From positions 1-6,247 of the forward strand of contig DATIHQ010000077.1 in assembly GCA_035480535.1 (NCBI GenBank): a stretch of DNA of 6,247 nt. The letters run 5' to 3'. The stretch is from DATIHQ01 sp035480535. GTDB taxonomy: Bacteria; Chlamydiota; Chlamydiia; Chlamydiales; SM23-39. A program made the position numbers and the translations under genes. Positions within the stretch are counted from its first letter, which is position 1. Each line of letters starts with the position of its first letter. Of this stretch, positions 1 through 6,247 are shown in pieces. The notes below the pieces were generated by a model that saw only the letters and a list, made by a program, of their open reading frames with translations, made no database searches and was not told the origin of the DNA.

Positions 1-947
1 GTGAAGATGAGGTCGGCGCCGGCGCGTTTAATGCTGAGGAGGGTTTCATAAAAGACTTTTCCGGCATCTAGATAGCCCGCTTGATGAGCCGCCATCACCA
101 TTGCATATTCACCACTTACATGATAGGCGGCGATGGGGCGATTTGTTTGCTCTTTTAATTTAGCGATGATGTCTAAATAGAGGGTGGCGGGTTTGACCAT
201 TAGGATATCAGCCCCCTCTTCTTCATCCAACGCAGCTTCGAGAAGAGCTTCTCGCCAATTGGCGGGGTCCATCTGATAGGTCTTCTTATCGCCGAATTGT
301 AATTTGACATTGAGTGCTTCTCGAAAAGGGCCATATAGGGCAGAGGCATACTTCGCACTATAAGACATGATGCTAACTCCCTCATGCCCCTCTTCATCCA
401 ATGCTTGGCGAATGGCTTTGACCCTGCCGTCCATCATATCGCTGGGCGCTATAAAATCGACCCCAGCTTCCGCTTGCATAAGAGACATGCGGATTAAGCA
501 GTCAATTGTTTCATCATTCAAAATTTCCCCTCGTTCATTCACTAGGCCATCGTGGCCATGAGAAGTGAATGGATCTAAAGCTACATCAGTAATGATGCAT
601 AGGGTAGGGATTTCCTGTTTCATTTTGCGAATGGCTTGAGCGAGCAGCCCATTTTCATTCCAAGCTTCGTCGCCCATTTCATTTTTCAAAGCGGGATCAA
701 TAGTGGGAAAAAGAGCAATGGCTTGAATTCCCAGTTCATGTAAGTAAAAGGCTTCTTTGAGGATCAGATCAATCGAAAGTCTTTCAATACCGGGCAAGCT
801 AAGAATAGGAACTCTTTTTTGCACTCCTTCCACAAGGAAAAAGGGAACAACGAGGTCATGAGGTGTCAAATGGGTCTCTTGAACCATTTTGCGAATGGCT
901 TCAGATTTGCGATTTCTCCTTAGACGAACAGGAATTGAGAGTTTCAT
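1..947 (-). CDS. hemB: Delta-aminolevulinic acid dehydratase (porphobilinogen synthase), C-terminus cut by the window edge
   Basis: HemB condenses two 5-aminolevulinate molecules to porphobilinogen, an early cytosolic step of haem synthesis. Reading leftward from the ATG at 947-945 gives 315 uninterrupted codons plus two bases; the family is about 325-337 residues, so only a short tail is missing beyond the KRAGAD segment (307-312). Visible landmarks are RRNR (10-13), LFP (79-81), ITDVALDPFTSHGHDG (119-134), APSDMMDGR (167-175), SYSAKYAS with the substrate-binding Lys199 (195-202), TYQMDPAN (223-230), MVKP with the Schiff-base Lys252 (250-253) and VSGEYAM (277-283). The loop at 121-134 has Ala, Asp and Asp where the Zn-type enzyme of E. 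coli has three zinc-binding cysteines, so this is the cysteine-free class known from Pseudomonas, which depends on Mg rather than zinc at the active site. The start lies 9 bases after the upstream gene and has no clear Shine-Dalgarno sequence, so translation is probably coupled. Identity is near certain. Confidence 0.97.
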   Translation of the reverse strand, partial: MKLSIPVRLRRNRKSEAIRKMVQETHLTPHDLVVPFFLVEGVQKRVPILSLPGIERLSIDLILKEAFYLHELGIQAIALFPTIDPALKNEMGDEAWNENGLLAQAIRKMKQEIPTLCIITDVALDPFTSHGHDGLVNERGEILNDETIDCLIRMSLMQAEAGVDFIAPSDMMDGRVKAIRQALDEEGHEGVSIMSYSAKYASALYGPFREALNVKLQFGDKKTYQMDPANWREALLEAALDEEEGADILMVKPATLYLDIIAKLKEQTNRPIAAYHVSGEYAMVMAAHQAGYLDAGKVFYETLLSIKRAGADLIF

Positions 948-950
948 GAA

Positions 951-972
951 CTGCGTTTATACCAAAACGCAG
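951..972 (-). repeat. Perfect 8-bp inverted repeat at the hypothetical gene-hemB junction
   Basis: CTGCGTTT (951-958) and AAACGCAG (965-972) are exact reverse complements around a 6-base loop. In the leftward mRNA the hairpin ends 3 bases before the hemB AUG, and the stop codon of the upstream gene (959-957) lies at the loop-stem edge. No U-run follows on either strand, so it does not look like an intrinsic terminator. A translational-coupling role is an inference. Confidence 0.6.
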
Positions 973-1430
973 CATTTGTTTGCATGAATTTCTGTTTCAG
1001 CATCAGGGAGAGTGGGAGGAGCGTCTTTGCCACTGAAAAATTGAATGGTTTCTTCATCATCATAATAAATCACACAGTCTCCTCTTAAGTCATTGAGACA
1101 ATTGCCTGGCGAATAAGTGAAATCAAAAGATAGATCGCAGTTGTGCAGGAGATACACGGTTGTGTTTTTCATTAAATTTATCATGATTGTTGGGAGCCCA
1201 GCCCCATTATTTTGGTTAGATTGAATTCCGAAACTGCCATAGTCGCCCAGAGACGCGTTATTCATCCAGACGATTGTTCTTAATCTCATTTTTTCATGGA
1301 CATGTAAATTATTTTGAATCGCGCTGAGAGGATTTTTTTGATAAATTTCAGCGGAGGACTGATTGAGAAAACGCTCCAATTCCGCTTTGTTTTGCGATGC
1401 CATGGCAATCGGATATAAATTTAAAGACAT
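957..1430 (-). CDS. Hypothetical protein, 157 residues, with a C-terminal CaaX-like tail
   Basis: I do not recognise this protein and assign no function. It starts at ATG 1430-1428, preceded at 6 bases by AGGGA, with a plausible sigma70-type promoter just upstream; both support expression. It has no signal peptide and no obvious transmembrane helix. The N-terminal third is polar and probably helical (residues 14-40), and the middle is rich in Asn and alternating hydrophobic residues (51-106), suggesting beta structure. An acidic patch (YYDDEE, 122-127) precedes a Pro/Asp-rich stretch (137-144). There are five cysteines (98, 111, 119, 153, 154). The last five residues are Cys-Cys-Val-Leu-Val, so the final four fit the eukaryotic CaaX lipidation box with a neighbouring cysteine. 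The gene is 9 bases upstream of hemB on the same strand and probably shares its transcript. It could be a lineage-specific protein or a secreted effector; the latter is an inference from the tail alone. Confidence 0.75.
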   Translation of the reverse strand: MSLNLYPIAMASQNKAELERFLNQSSAEIYQKNPLSAIQNNLHVHEKMRLRTIVWMNNASLGDYGSFGIQSNQNNGAGLPTIMINLMKNTTVYLLHNCDLSFDFTYSPGNCLNDLRGDCVIYYDDEETIQFFSGKDAPPTLPDAETEIHANKCCVLV

Positions 1431-1436
1431 TTTTAA

Positions 1437-1441
1437 TCCCT
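1437..1441 (-). promoter_or_regulatory. Shine-Dalgarno-like site of the hypothetical gene
   Basis: On the minus strand this reads AGGGA, 6 bases before the ATG at 1430. It is only a partial Shine-Dalgarno match, but its spacing is right. It favours this start over the in-frame Met at residue 10, which has no comparable site. Confidence 0.5.
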
Positions 1442-1452
1442 ATTTGCCAGAA

Positions 1453-1481
1453 ATAATACCATAATTGGGAGTTATTTTGAA
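1453..1481 (-). promoter_or_regulatory. Putative sigma70-type promoter for the hypothetical gene and hemB
   Basis: On the minus strand a -35-like TTCAAA (1481-1476, 4 of 6 consensus bases) is followed, after exactly 17 bases, by the -10-like TATTAT (1458-1453, 5 of 6). Initiation would fall near 1446, giving a leader of about 15 bases before the ATG at 1430. The surrounding DNA is AT-rich, so chance matches are possible, but spacing and position both fit. No other convincing promoter is visible for hemB, whose start lies only 9 bases after the upstream gene. Confidence 0.4.
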
Positions 1482-1504
1482 GGATCTTATCTGGTATGTA
1501 AAAA
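1477..1504 (+). promoter_or_regulatory. Weak candidate promoter for the thyX-tyrP-uvrB series
   Basis: TTGAAG (1477-1482) and TAAAAA (1499-1504) are separated by 16 bases; each matches 4 of 6 sigma70 consensus positions. The candidate -35 box overlaps the -35 box of the leftward promoter, which would make this a back-to-back arrangement. The region is AT-rich and other weak pairs can be drawn, so only the general location, between the divergent genes, is well supported. Confidence 0.2.
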
Positions 1505-1585
1505 TTTTAGTTATGTGTTTCAAAAAAACATTTTTCGTTGATCTTCGCAGCGGGATCTGGCACCCTATTTTTTGGGTCGTTTTAT

Positions 1586-1590
1586 GGAGG
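1586..1590 (+). promoter_or_regulatory. Strong ribosome binding site that fixes the ThyX start
   Basis: GGAGG lies 5 bases before the ATG at 1596. It is the only strong Shine-Dalgarno sequence seen at any start in this window. It decides the start in favour of 1596 over the upstream in-frame TTG at 1572 and ATG at 1584; the latter overlaps the binding site itself. Confidence 0.8.
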
Positions 1591-1595
1591 ATTTA

Positions 1596-3221
1596 ATGAG
1601 CCAGGGATATGAGGAATTTACCGAGAGCCAAGTCAAAATCCTGGAACATTTTGTCACCAATACGACTAGCAATGTCTTTGTGATTCGAAACCTTCCTGAA
1701 GTGATTAAGGGAGCTCTCTTTTCCCGCTATTCCCGGTCTAGTTTAGGTTTGCGCTCTTTGCTTTTAAAAGAGTTCATTCTCAATGAAGATACGGCCTTTT
1801 CCGCCATTGCTGGGAAATTTAGCGATGCGGGGAATGATCAGGTGATGGCCATTCAAAAGGCGCAGAGTTTCTACGATCGGATTTTGGATGGTTACGGCGA
1901 TGATTCAATCGGGGAGCTGGGAGGCGCTCATTTAGCGGTGGAAAATCTCTCCATGCTGGCGGCCAAGGCAATTGAAGATTGCCGTATCGGCGGATCTCCT
2001 CTTGAAAAATCGACGCGCTACATCTACTTCGATCAAAAAGTGAATGGCGAATATCTATTTTACCAAGAACCGATCTTGATGACTTCTGCCTATCGGGAAC
2101 TTTATTTACAAACTTGCAATCACTTATTTGAAACGTATAGCAAATTGGTTCCGCCGCTAACTGCATTGATTGAACAGGGTTTTCCTAAAGAACCTGCGAT
2201 CTCGAAAGGCGCTTATACAGCGGCTCTGCGAGCTAAGGTGCTCGATTGCCTACGGGGTTTGCTGCCCGCTAGCGCCATGACGAATATGGGAGTCTTTGGC
2301 AATGGGCGCTTTTTCGAAACTCTTTTACAAAAATTGAGCTGCCATAATTTGGCCGAAATGCAAGAGATTGGAAAAAAATCCCATCTAGAACTGGCCAAAG
2401 TGATCCCCTCTTTCATCCGCCGCTCAGACCCGACCCATAAACATCATCAAGCAATGGCCCAATTTTTTGACACAATGCAAGAAGAGTTTAGGGAATTCGC
2501 TGCCACTCATGCGAAAGAAATCAAACCTTTAGCCACTCCCGGGGTGCGCCTTACGCAGTTTGATCCCAGCTCTGTTGCAAAAGTGGGCGGCGCTCTTCTT
2601 TTTGGGCATACTTCTGCTGGTTTGAAAGAGCTGCAGGAATATTGCAGCCATCTTCCCGATGAAGAACTGGGGCGGCTTCTTGAAATCGCCTCCTCTTCCA
2701 GAGGAAATCGGCGCCATAAATCCCCAAGAGCTTTGGAGCATGCCAACTTTACTTTTGAAATTTTGGCAGATTTTGGCATTTACAGAGATCTCCACCGCCA
2801 TCGGATACTCACCCAAGAGCGGCAACTGTTAAGTTGTCATTTTGGGTACTATACCCCTCCAGAAATCATTGGGACTGAGATGCAAAAAACCTACGACGAA
2901 GCAATGGAGCAGGCGAAAAAGGCATTTGATGCGATTGCGGCGGAACTTCCTGAAGAGGCTCAGTATGTGGTCCCCATGGCTTATAATATTCACTGGTATT
3001 TTCATGTAAATTTGAGAGGTCTACAATGGCTCTGCGAGCTTAGATCGCAAGCCGCGGGGCACCCGACCTATCGGTTGATCGCCCAAGAAATGGCCCGCCA
3101 GGTGAGTATTGCCTTGCCTCCTTTTGAACGTTTCTTTAAATTTGTTGACTTCGATGGGTATGAACTTGGCCGTTTAGGGGCCGAAATCCGTCAAGAAGAG
3201 AAATTAAAAGTACGCTCATAG
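1596..3221 (+). CDS. thyX: Tandem two-domain ThyX-type flavin-dependent thymidylate synthase
   Basis: ThyX makes dTMP from dUMP using methylene-tetrahydrofolate, FAD and NADPH in the cytosol. The protein is 541 residues, about twice a normal ThyX (roughly 220-260), and reads as two ThyX domains in tandem. The canonical signature is RHR-x-x-S-x-N-E-x-S-x-R-Y. In the first half the aligned segment is CRIGGSPLEKSTRY (129-142): it keeps Ser, Glu, Ser, Arg and Tyr but has CRI for RHR. In the second half it is RHRILTQERQLLSC (401-414): it keeps RHR but has lost the Ser-x-Arg-Tyr end. Each half also has a downstream ThyX-like segment: R212, LLP (222-224) and NGR (236-238), then VVP (458-460), NLR (472-474), ELR (481-483) and YR (492-493). 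Start chosen at 1596 because of GGAGG at 1586. It heads a probable operon, with tyrP 4 bases downstream. Family membership is confident; activity as thymidylate synthase is an inference, because neither half carries a complete signature. Confidence 0.88.
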   Translation: MSQGYEEFTESQVKILEHFVTNTTSNVFVIRNLPEVIKGALFSRYSRSSLGLRSLLLKEFILNEDTAFSAIAGKFSDAGNDQVMAIQKAQSFYDRILDGYGDDSIGELGGAHLAVENLSMLAAKAIEDCRIGGSPLEKSTRYIYFDQKVNGEYLFYQEPILMTSAYRELYLQTCNHLFETYSKLVPPLTALIEQGFPKEPAISKGAYTAALRAKVLDCLRGLLPASAMTNMGVFGNGRFFETLLQKLSCHNLAEMQEIGKKSHLELAKVIPSFIRRSDPTHKHHQAMAQFFDTMQEEFREFAATHAKEIKPLATPGVRLTQFDPSSVAKVGGALLFGHTSAGLKELQEYCSHLPDEELGRLLEIASSSRGNRRHKSPRALEHANFTFEILADFGIYRDLHRHRILTQERQLLSCHFGYYTPPEIIGTEMQKTYDEAMEQAKKAFDAIAAELPEEAQYVVPMAYNIHWYFHVNLRGLQWLCELRSQAAGHPTYRLIAQEMARQVSIALPPFERFFKFVDFDGYELGRLGAEIRQEEKLKVRS

Positions 3222-3225
3222 TCTC

Positions 3226-4437
3226 ATGGTTCTGACCAATCGCCTCGTTGGAGGCATTCTTCTCGTCTCAGGAACATCCATTGGTGCCGGCATGCTGGCC
3301 CTCCCTGTCATTTCCTCCTTTGCTGGTTTTTTCCCCTCTTTTGGCCTTCTTGCGATCTGTTGGTTCCTTCTCTTTATCACTTCGCTGCTTCTTCTCGATG
3401 TCAATTTAGCCTGTCGAGGTGAAGTGAATATGATTAGCATGGCGGGGCGGACTTTGGGAGCTTGGGGAAAGGGAGTGTGTTGGGTGACCTACCTCCTTCT
3501 TCTCTATTCGCTAATCGCAGCCTACATTGCTGGAGGCGCCCCCCTATTTTTGCAGGGACTCGCCCATCTCACAGGATGGAGCGCCCCTTCTTGGGTGGGA
3601 CCTTTCCCCCTTCTTTTCCTCTTTGGGATCTTTGTCTATCTCGGCACGCACGCAGTCGATTGGATCAACCGTCTTTTGATGTTTGGCCTTATTTTTTCCT
3701 ACATCTTGCTCATTATCTTTCTCCCTTCTCAAGTCCAATTGTCTCTCTTGCAGCATATCGATATTCAAGCCGTAGCGATTGCCGTTCCCGTAGTGATGAC
3801 CTCTTTTGGATTTCATATCATTATCCCGACCCTCACGACCTATCTCGACCACGATGTGAAGAAATTGCGCCTCACTCTCTTTATCGGGAGTCTCATTCCT
3901 TTAGTGGTCTACACGATTTGGGAATATCTCATTCTCGGGATTGTTCCTCTTTGGGGAGAAGAAGGCCTCATGAAAGCGTGGGTCAGCGGCGAATCGGGGG
4001 CTACCGCTTTGTCAAATGTTTTGCAAAAGCCATGGATTACGACAGTAGCTAGCGCTTTTTCTTTCTTTGCGATCATCACCTCGTTTTTGGGCGTCTCTCT
4101 CAGCCTCTCCGACTTTTTAACAGATGGCTTAAAAATGAAGCGATTCAGCTTAGGGAGAGAATTTGCCTGCCTATTAACCTTTATTCCTCCTTTGATCTTT
4201 GCGCTGAGCTATCAAAGAGGATTTATTCTGGCTTTAGAATATGGAGGGGGATTTGTCGCGATTCTCCTTTGCATTCTTCCCGCTCTCATGGCCTGGAAAC
4301 TGCCCCATTATCGCTCTTTGCCTAGGCGCTTGCTCCTAGCGGGGGTGATTCTTGTATCGCTTTTTGTCATCGGGTTGGTTATTTTGAATGAAGCAGGGCT
4401 CTTGGATAACTTAACTCGCCACTATGTTTCAACTTAA
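3226..4437 (+). CDS. tyrP: Aromatic amino acid permease, TyrP type (HAAAP family)
   Basis: This is an inner-membrane permease, predicted to import tyrosine or tryptophan by proton symport. Its 403 residues match the length of E. coli TyrP. The first helix carries GTSIGAGMLALP (16-27), the unwound substrate-binding motif typical of this transporter family, and a second conserved stretch, TSFGFHIIIPTL, lies at 192-203. About 11 hydrophobic segments can be drawn, near residues 8-27, 31-57, 82-107, 122-142, 146-165, 179-200, 217-240, 275-300, 313-330, 332-355 and 366-390, as expected for the family. The ATG is 4 bases after the ThyX stop and has no clear Shine-Dalgarno sequence, so reinitiation by ribosomes leaving thyX is likely. 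The gene's end overlaps uvrB. Tyr versus Trp preference cannot be told from sequence. Chlamydiae are known to carry TyrP-like permeases, in keeping with their dependence on host amino acids. Confidence 0.93.
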   Translation: MVLTNRLVGGILLVSGTSIGAGMLALPVISSFAGFFPSFGLLAICWFLLFITSLLLLDVNLACRGEVNMISMAGRTLGAWGKGVCWVTYLLLLYSLIAAYIAGGAPLFLQGLAHLTGWSAPSWVGPFPLLFLFGIFVYLGTHAVDWINRLLMFGLIFSYILLIIFLPSQVQLSLLQHIDIQAVAIAVPVVMTSFGFHIIIPTLTTYLDHDVKKLRLTLFIGSLIPLVVYTIWEYLILGIVPLWGEEGLMKAWVSGESGATALSNVLQKPWITTVASAFSFFAIITSFLGVSLSLSDFLTDGLKMKRFSLGREFACLLTFIPPLIFALSYQRGFILALEYGGGFVAILLCILPALMAWKLPHYRSLPRRLLLAGVILVSLFVIGLVILNEAGLLDNLTRHYVST

Positions 4438-6247
4438 AGCCAATTTTAAACCCACTGGGGATCAGCCGCAAGCGATTGAACGGCTTGTCTCTGGCATCCA
4501 GTCAAATAAAAAATCGCAAGTTCTCCTTGGCATCACCGGATCTGGGAAAACATTCACCATGGCGAATGTGATCCAGCAATGTTCAAAGCCAGCGCTCATT
4601 CTTGCGCACAATAAAACGTTGGCTGCCCAGCTCTACCAGGAATTCAAGGGGTTTTTCCCCAATAATGCCGTTGAGTACTTTGTCTCCTACTACGACTACT
4701 ATCAGCCAGAAGCTTACATTGCCCGGACTGACACTTATATCGAAAAGGATCTGGCGATCAATGACCGGCTCGAAAAGATGCGCCTCAGCGCCACCCGCTC
4801 TCTCATTGAACGGCCCGATGTGATCATCGTTTCTTCTGTTTCTTGCATCTATGGCCTGGGTACGCCCGAATATTACAGCCAGATGGTCCTTAATTTGGCT
4901 GTAAAGCAACAAGTGAGGCGAGATGACGTATTGCTCCACTTGGTCGAAATGCATTACGAGAGAAGCGAATATGACCTAATGCGGGCCACTTTCCGCGCAC
5001 GGGGGGATGTTTTAGAGATCGTCCCCGCCTACGAAGACGATTTGGCCTATCGCGTCGAGTTTTTTGGCGATGAAGTGGAGCGAATCAGCGAAATCGACCC
5101 CATTACAGGAAAGGTGAGACAGCGTTTAGAGAAAATCGCCATTTTTCCTGGATCTCACTACGTCACTCCAGAAAGCGTTCGCTACGACGCCATGCAGACA
5201 ATTAGAAAAGAGCTCGCAGAACGGCTTGCCTATTTCCAACAGGAAAATCGGCTGGTAGAGGCGCAGAGAATCAAGGAAAGAACGAATTACGACTTAGAAA
5301 TGATTCGGGAAATCGGCTACTGCAAAGGAGTTGAAAATTACTCCCGCCATTTTAGCAAGCGATTATCGGGCCAGGCGCCTCCCTGCTTACTCGATTACTT
5401 TCCTGAAGAGTTTCTCTTTTTCATCGATGAATCGCATCAGACGCTACCCCAATTGCATGCCATGTACAATGGGGATCGCTCTCGCAAGCAAGCCCTCGTT
5501 GAATTTGGATTCCGCCTCCCCTCTGCCTTCGACAACCGCCCCCTCAAATTTGAAGAGACCTATGCCAAATTCAAACAGGTCATTTATGTCTCCGCCACTC
5601 CGGGACAATGGGAAGTGGAGCAGGCCGAAGGAGATATCGTCCAGCAAATCCTCCGTCCTACGGGGCTTTTAGATCCAGAAATCGAGCTTCGAGCGGCTAA
5701 AGGCCAAGTGGATGATTGCCTTGAGGAAATTCGAAAGGAAACGGAGAAAGGCGGCCGGATCTTAGTCACAACGCTGACGAAAAGGCTCTCGGAAGATCTA
5801 TCGAAATACCTCAATGAGATTGGCGTAAAGGCAAAGTATCTCCACTCTGATATCGATACCCTCGAGCGGATGCAGATTTTGAAGTCGCTGCGCCTAGGGG
5901 CGTTTGATGTCCTGGTGGGGATTAATTTGCTGCGGGAAGGTCTCGATCTGCCAGAAGTGACCCTTGTGGTCATTTTAGATGCGGACAAAGAAGGATTCCT
6001 TCGCTCTGAAACGGCTCTCATTCAAACTTGTGGCAGGGCGTCGAGAAACATCCGGGGACGAGTCATTCTTTACGCAGATAAACTCACCAGCGCCATTCAA
6101 AATGCCATGGCGATCACAAAAGAGAGGCGAGTCACTCAGCAAGCCTATAATGAAGAGCATGGGATCACGCCGCAAACAGCCAAACGGGGCGATGTTGCCT
6201 CTTTGGAAGAAACCTTTGGCTTTGCAGAAGCCCCTCCAGCTGTTGAA
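4424..6247 (+). CDS. uvrB: Excinuclease ABC subunit B, C-terminus cut by the window edge
   Basis: UvrB is the DNA-loading and damage-verifying subunit of UvrABC nucleotide excision repair. 608 codons are present, against about 660-670 normally, so the C-terminal UVR domain that contacts UvrC is off the window. In order: Walker A TGSGKT (38-43); the beta-hairpin that inserts between DNA strands, beginning SYYDYYQPEAY (88-98); MRLSATRSLIERPDV and SVSCIYGLG of the UvrA-interacting region; Walker B-type DESH (335-338); SATPG; helicase motif V GINLLREGLD (499-508); and motif VI QTCGRASRN (534-542). The last differs slightly from the usual QTIGRAARN but keeps both arginines. The ATG lies inside the last codons of tyrP, giving a 14-base overlap in another frame, and lacks a clear Shine-Dalgarno sequence, so translation is probably coupled to tyrP. 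No stop or frameshift interrupts it. Identity is certain. Confidence 0.98.
   Translation, partial: MFQLKANFKPTGDQPQAIERLVSGIQSNKKSQVLLGITGSGKTFTMANVIQQCSKPALILAHNKTLAAQLYQEFKGFFPNNAVEYFVSYYDYYQPEAYIARTDTYIEKDLAINDRLEKMRLSATRSLIERPDVIIVSSVSCIYGLGTPEYYSQMVLNLAVKQQVRRDDVLLHLVEMHYERSEYDLMRATFRARGDVLEIVPAYEDDLAYRVEFFGDEVERISEIDPITGKVRQRLEKIAIFPGSHYVTPESVRYDAMQTIRKELAERLAYFQQENRLVEAQRIKERTNYDLEMIREIGYCKGVENYSRHFSKRLSGQAPPCLLDYFPEEFLFFIDESHQTLPQLHAMYNGDRSRKQALVEFGFRLPSAFDNRPLKFEETYAKFKQVIYVSATPGQWEVEQAEGDIVQQILRPTGLLDPEIELRAAKGQVDDCLEEIRKETEKGGRILVTTLTKRLSEDLSKYLNEIGVKAKYLHSDIDTLERMQILKSLRLGAFDVLVGINLLREGLDLPEVTLVVILDADKEGFLRSETALIQTCGRASRNIRGRVILYADKLTSAIQNAMAITKERRVTQQAYNEEHGITPQTAKRGDVASLEETFGFAEAPPAVE

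Noticed and set aside
951..972. Intrinsic terminator reading of the hairpin before hemB
   Set aside because: No T-run follows the stem on either strand, and the hairpin lies between two closely spaced genes on the same strand.
1512..1536. Possible hairpin ATGTGTTT...AAAAACAT in the divergent gap
   Set aside because: It contains a mismatch and is almost all A/T, so it is weak and expected by chance in such sequence.
1562..1577. ACCC...GGGT inverted repeat ahead of thyX
   Set aside because: The stem is only 4 bp with a long loop in AT-rich DNA, so it is not distinguishable from chance.
1572..1595. Longer ThyX start at TTG 1572 (or ATG 1584)
   Set aside because: Neither has a Shine-Dalgarno sequence in place, and the GGAGG at 1586 is spaced correctly for ATG 1596.
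3462..4052. A 196-codon open frame on the plus strand within tyrP
   Set aside because: It is out of frame with a clear 403-residue permease; the Ser/Arg/Pro/His-rich translation looks like an off-frame reading of hydrophobic codons and shows no recognisable domain.
5584..6021. A 145-codon open frame on the minus strand within uvrB
   Set aside because: It is fully opposite conserved UvrB helicase motifs, and its Arg/Ser-rich composition is typical of antisense readings.

Overview
The window looks like chromosomal DNA from a member of the Chlamydiota, most likely an environmental (Parachlamydia/Waddlia/Simkania-like) lineage rather than Chlamydia itself. The evidence is a cysteine-free HemB, a two-domain ThyX-type thymidylate synthase of about 540 residues, and a TyrP-type aromatic amino acid permease. 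Recalled but unchecked: a long ThyX-like gene also lies beside hemB in Chlamydia. The assignment is an inference; no rRNA or other phylogenetic marker is present. I see no mobile element, CRISPR array, tRNA or rRNA.

Layout: two divergent groups of genes leave an AT-rich gap at about 1431-1595. Leftward (minus strand) run a 157-residue protein of unknown function (957-1430) and then hemB (947 down to the left edge, C-terminus cut). Nine bases separate them, and a perfect 8-bp hairpin spans the junction. Rightward (plus strand) run a tandem ThyX-like gene (1596-3221), a tyrP-like permease (3226-4437) and uvrB (4424 to the right edge, C-terminus cut). The gaps in that series are +4 and -14 bases, so it is very probably one transcription unit with coupled translation.

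Function: HemB makes porphobilinogen for haem. The ThyX-like protein probably makes dTMP. TyrP brings in tyrosine or tryptophan, and UvrB is the damage-verifying helicase of nucleotide excision repair. Apart from a loose link between dTMP supply and DNA repair, the rightward genes are not a recognised pathway.

The most interesting points are three. (1) The unknown protein ends in Cys-Cys-Val-Leu-Val, which reads as a eukaryotic CaaX prenylation box preceded by a second cysteine; this would be notable in a bacterium living inside eukaryotic cells. (2) The ThyX signature is split between the two halves of the tandem protein: the first half keeps the S-x-x-E-x-S-x-R-Y part and the second half keeps R-H-R. 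(3) A hairpin lies three bases before the hemB start codon and overlaps the stop codon of the upstream gene, which has the layout of a translational-coupling device.
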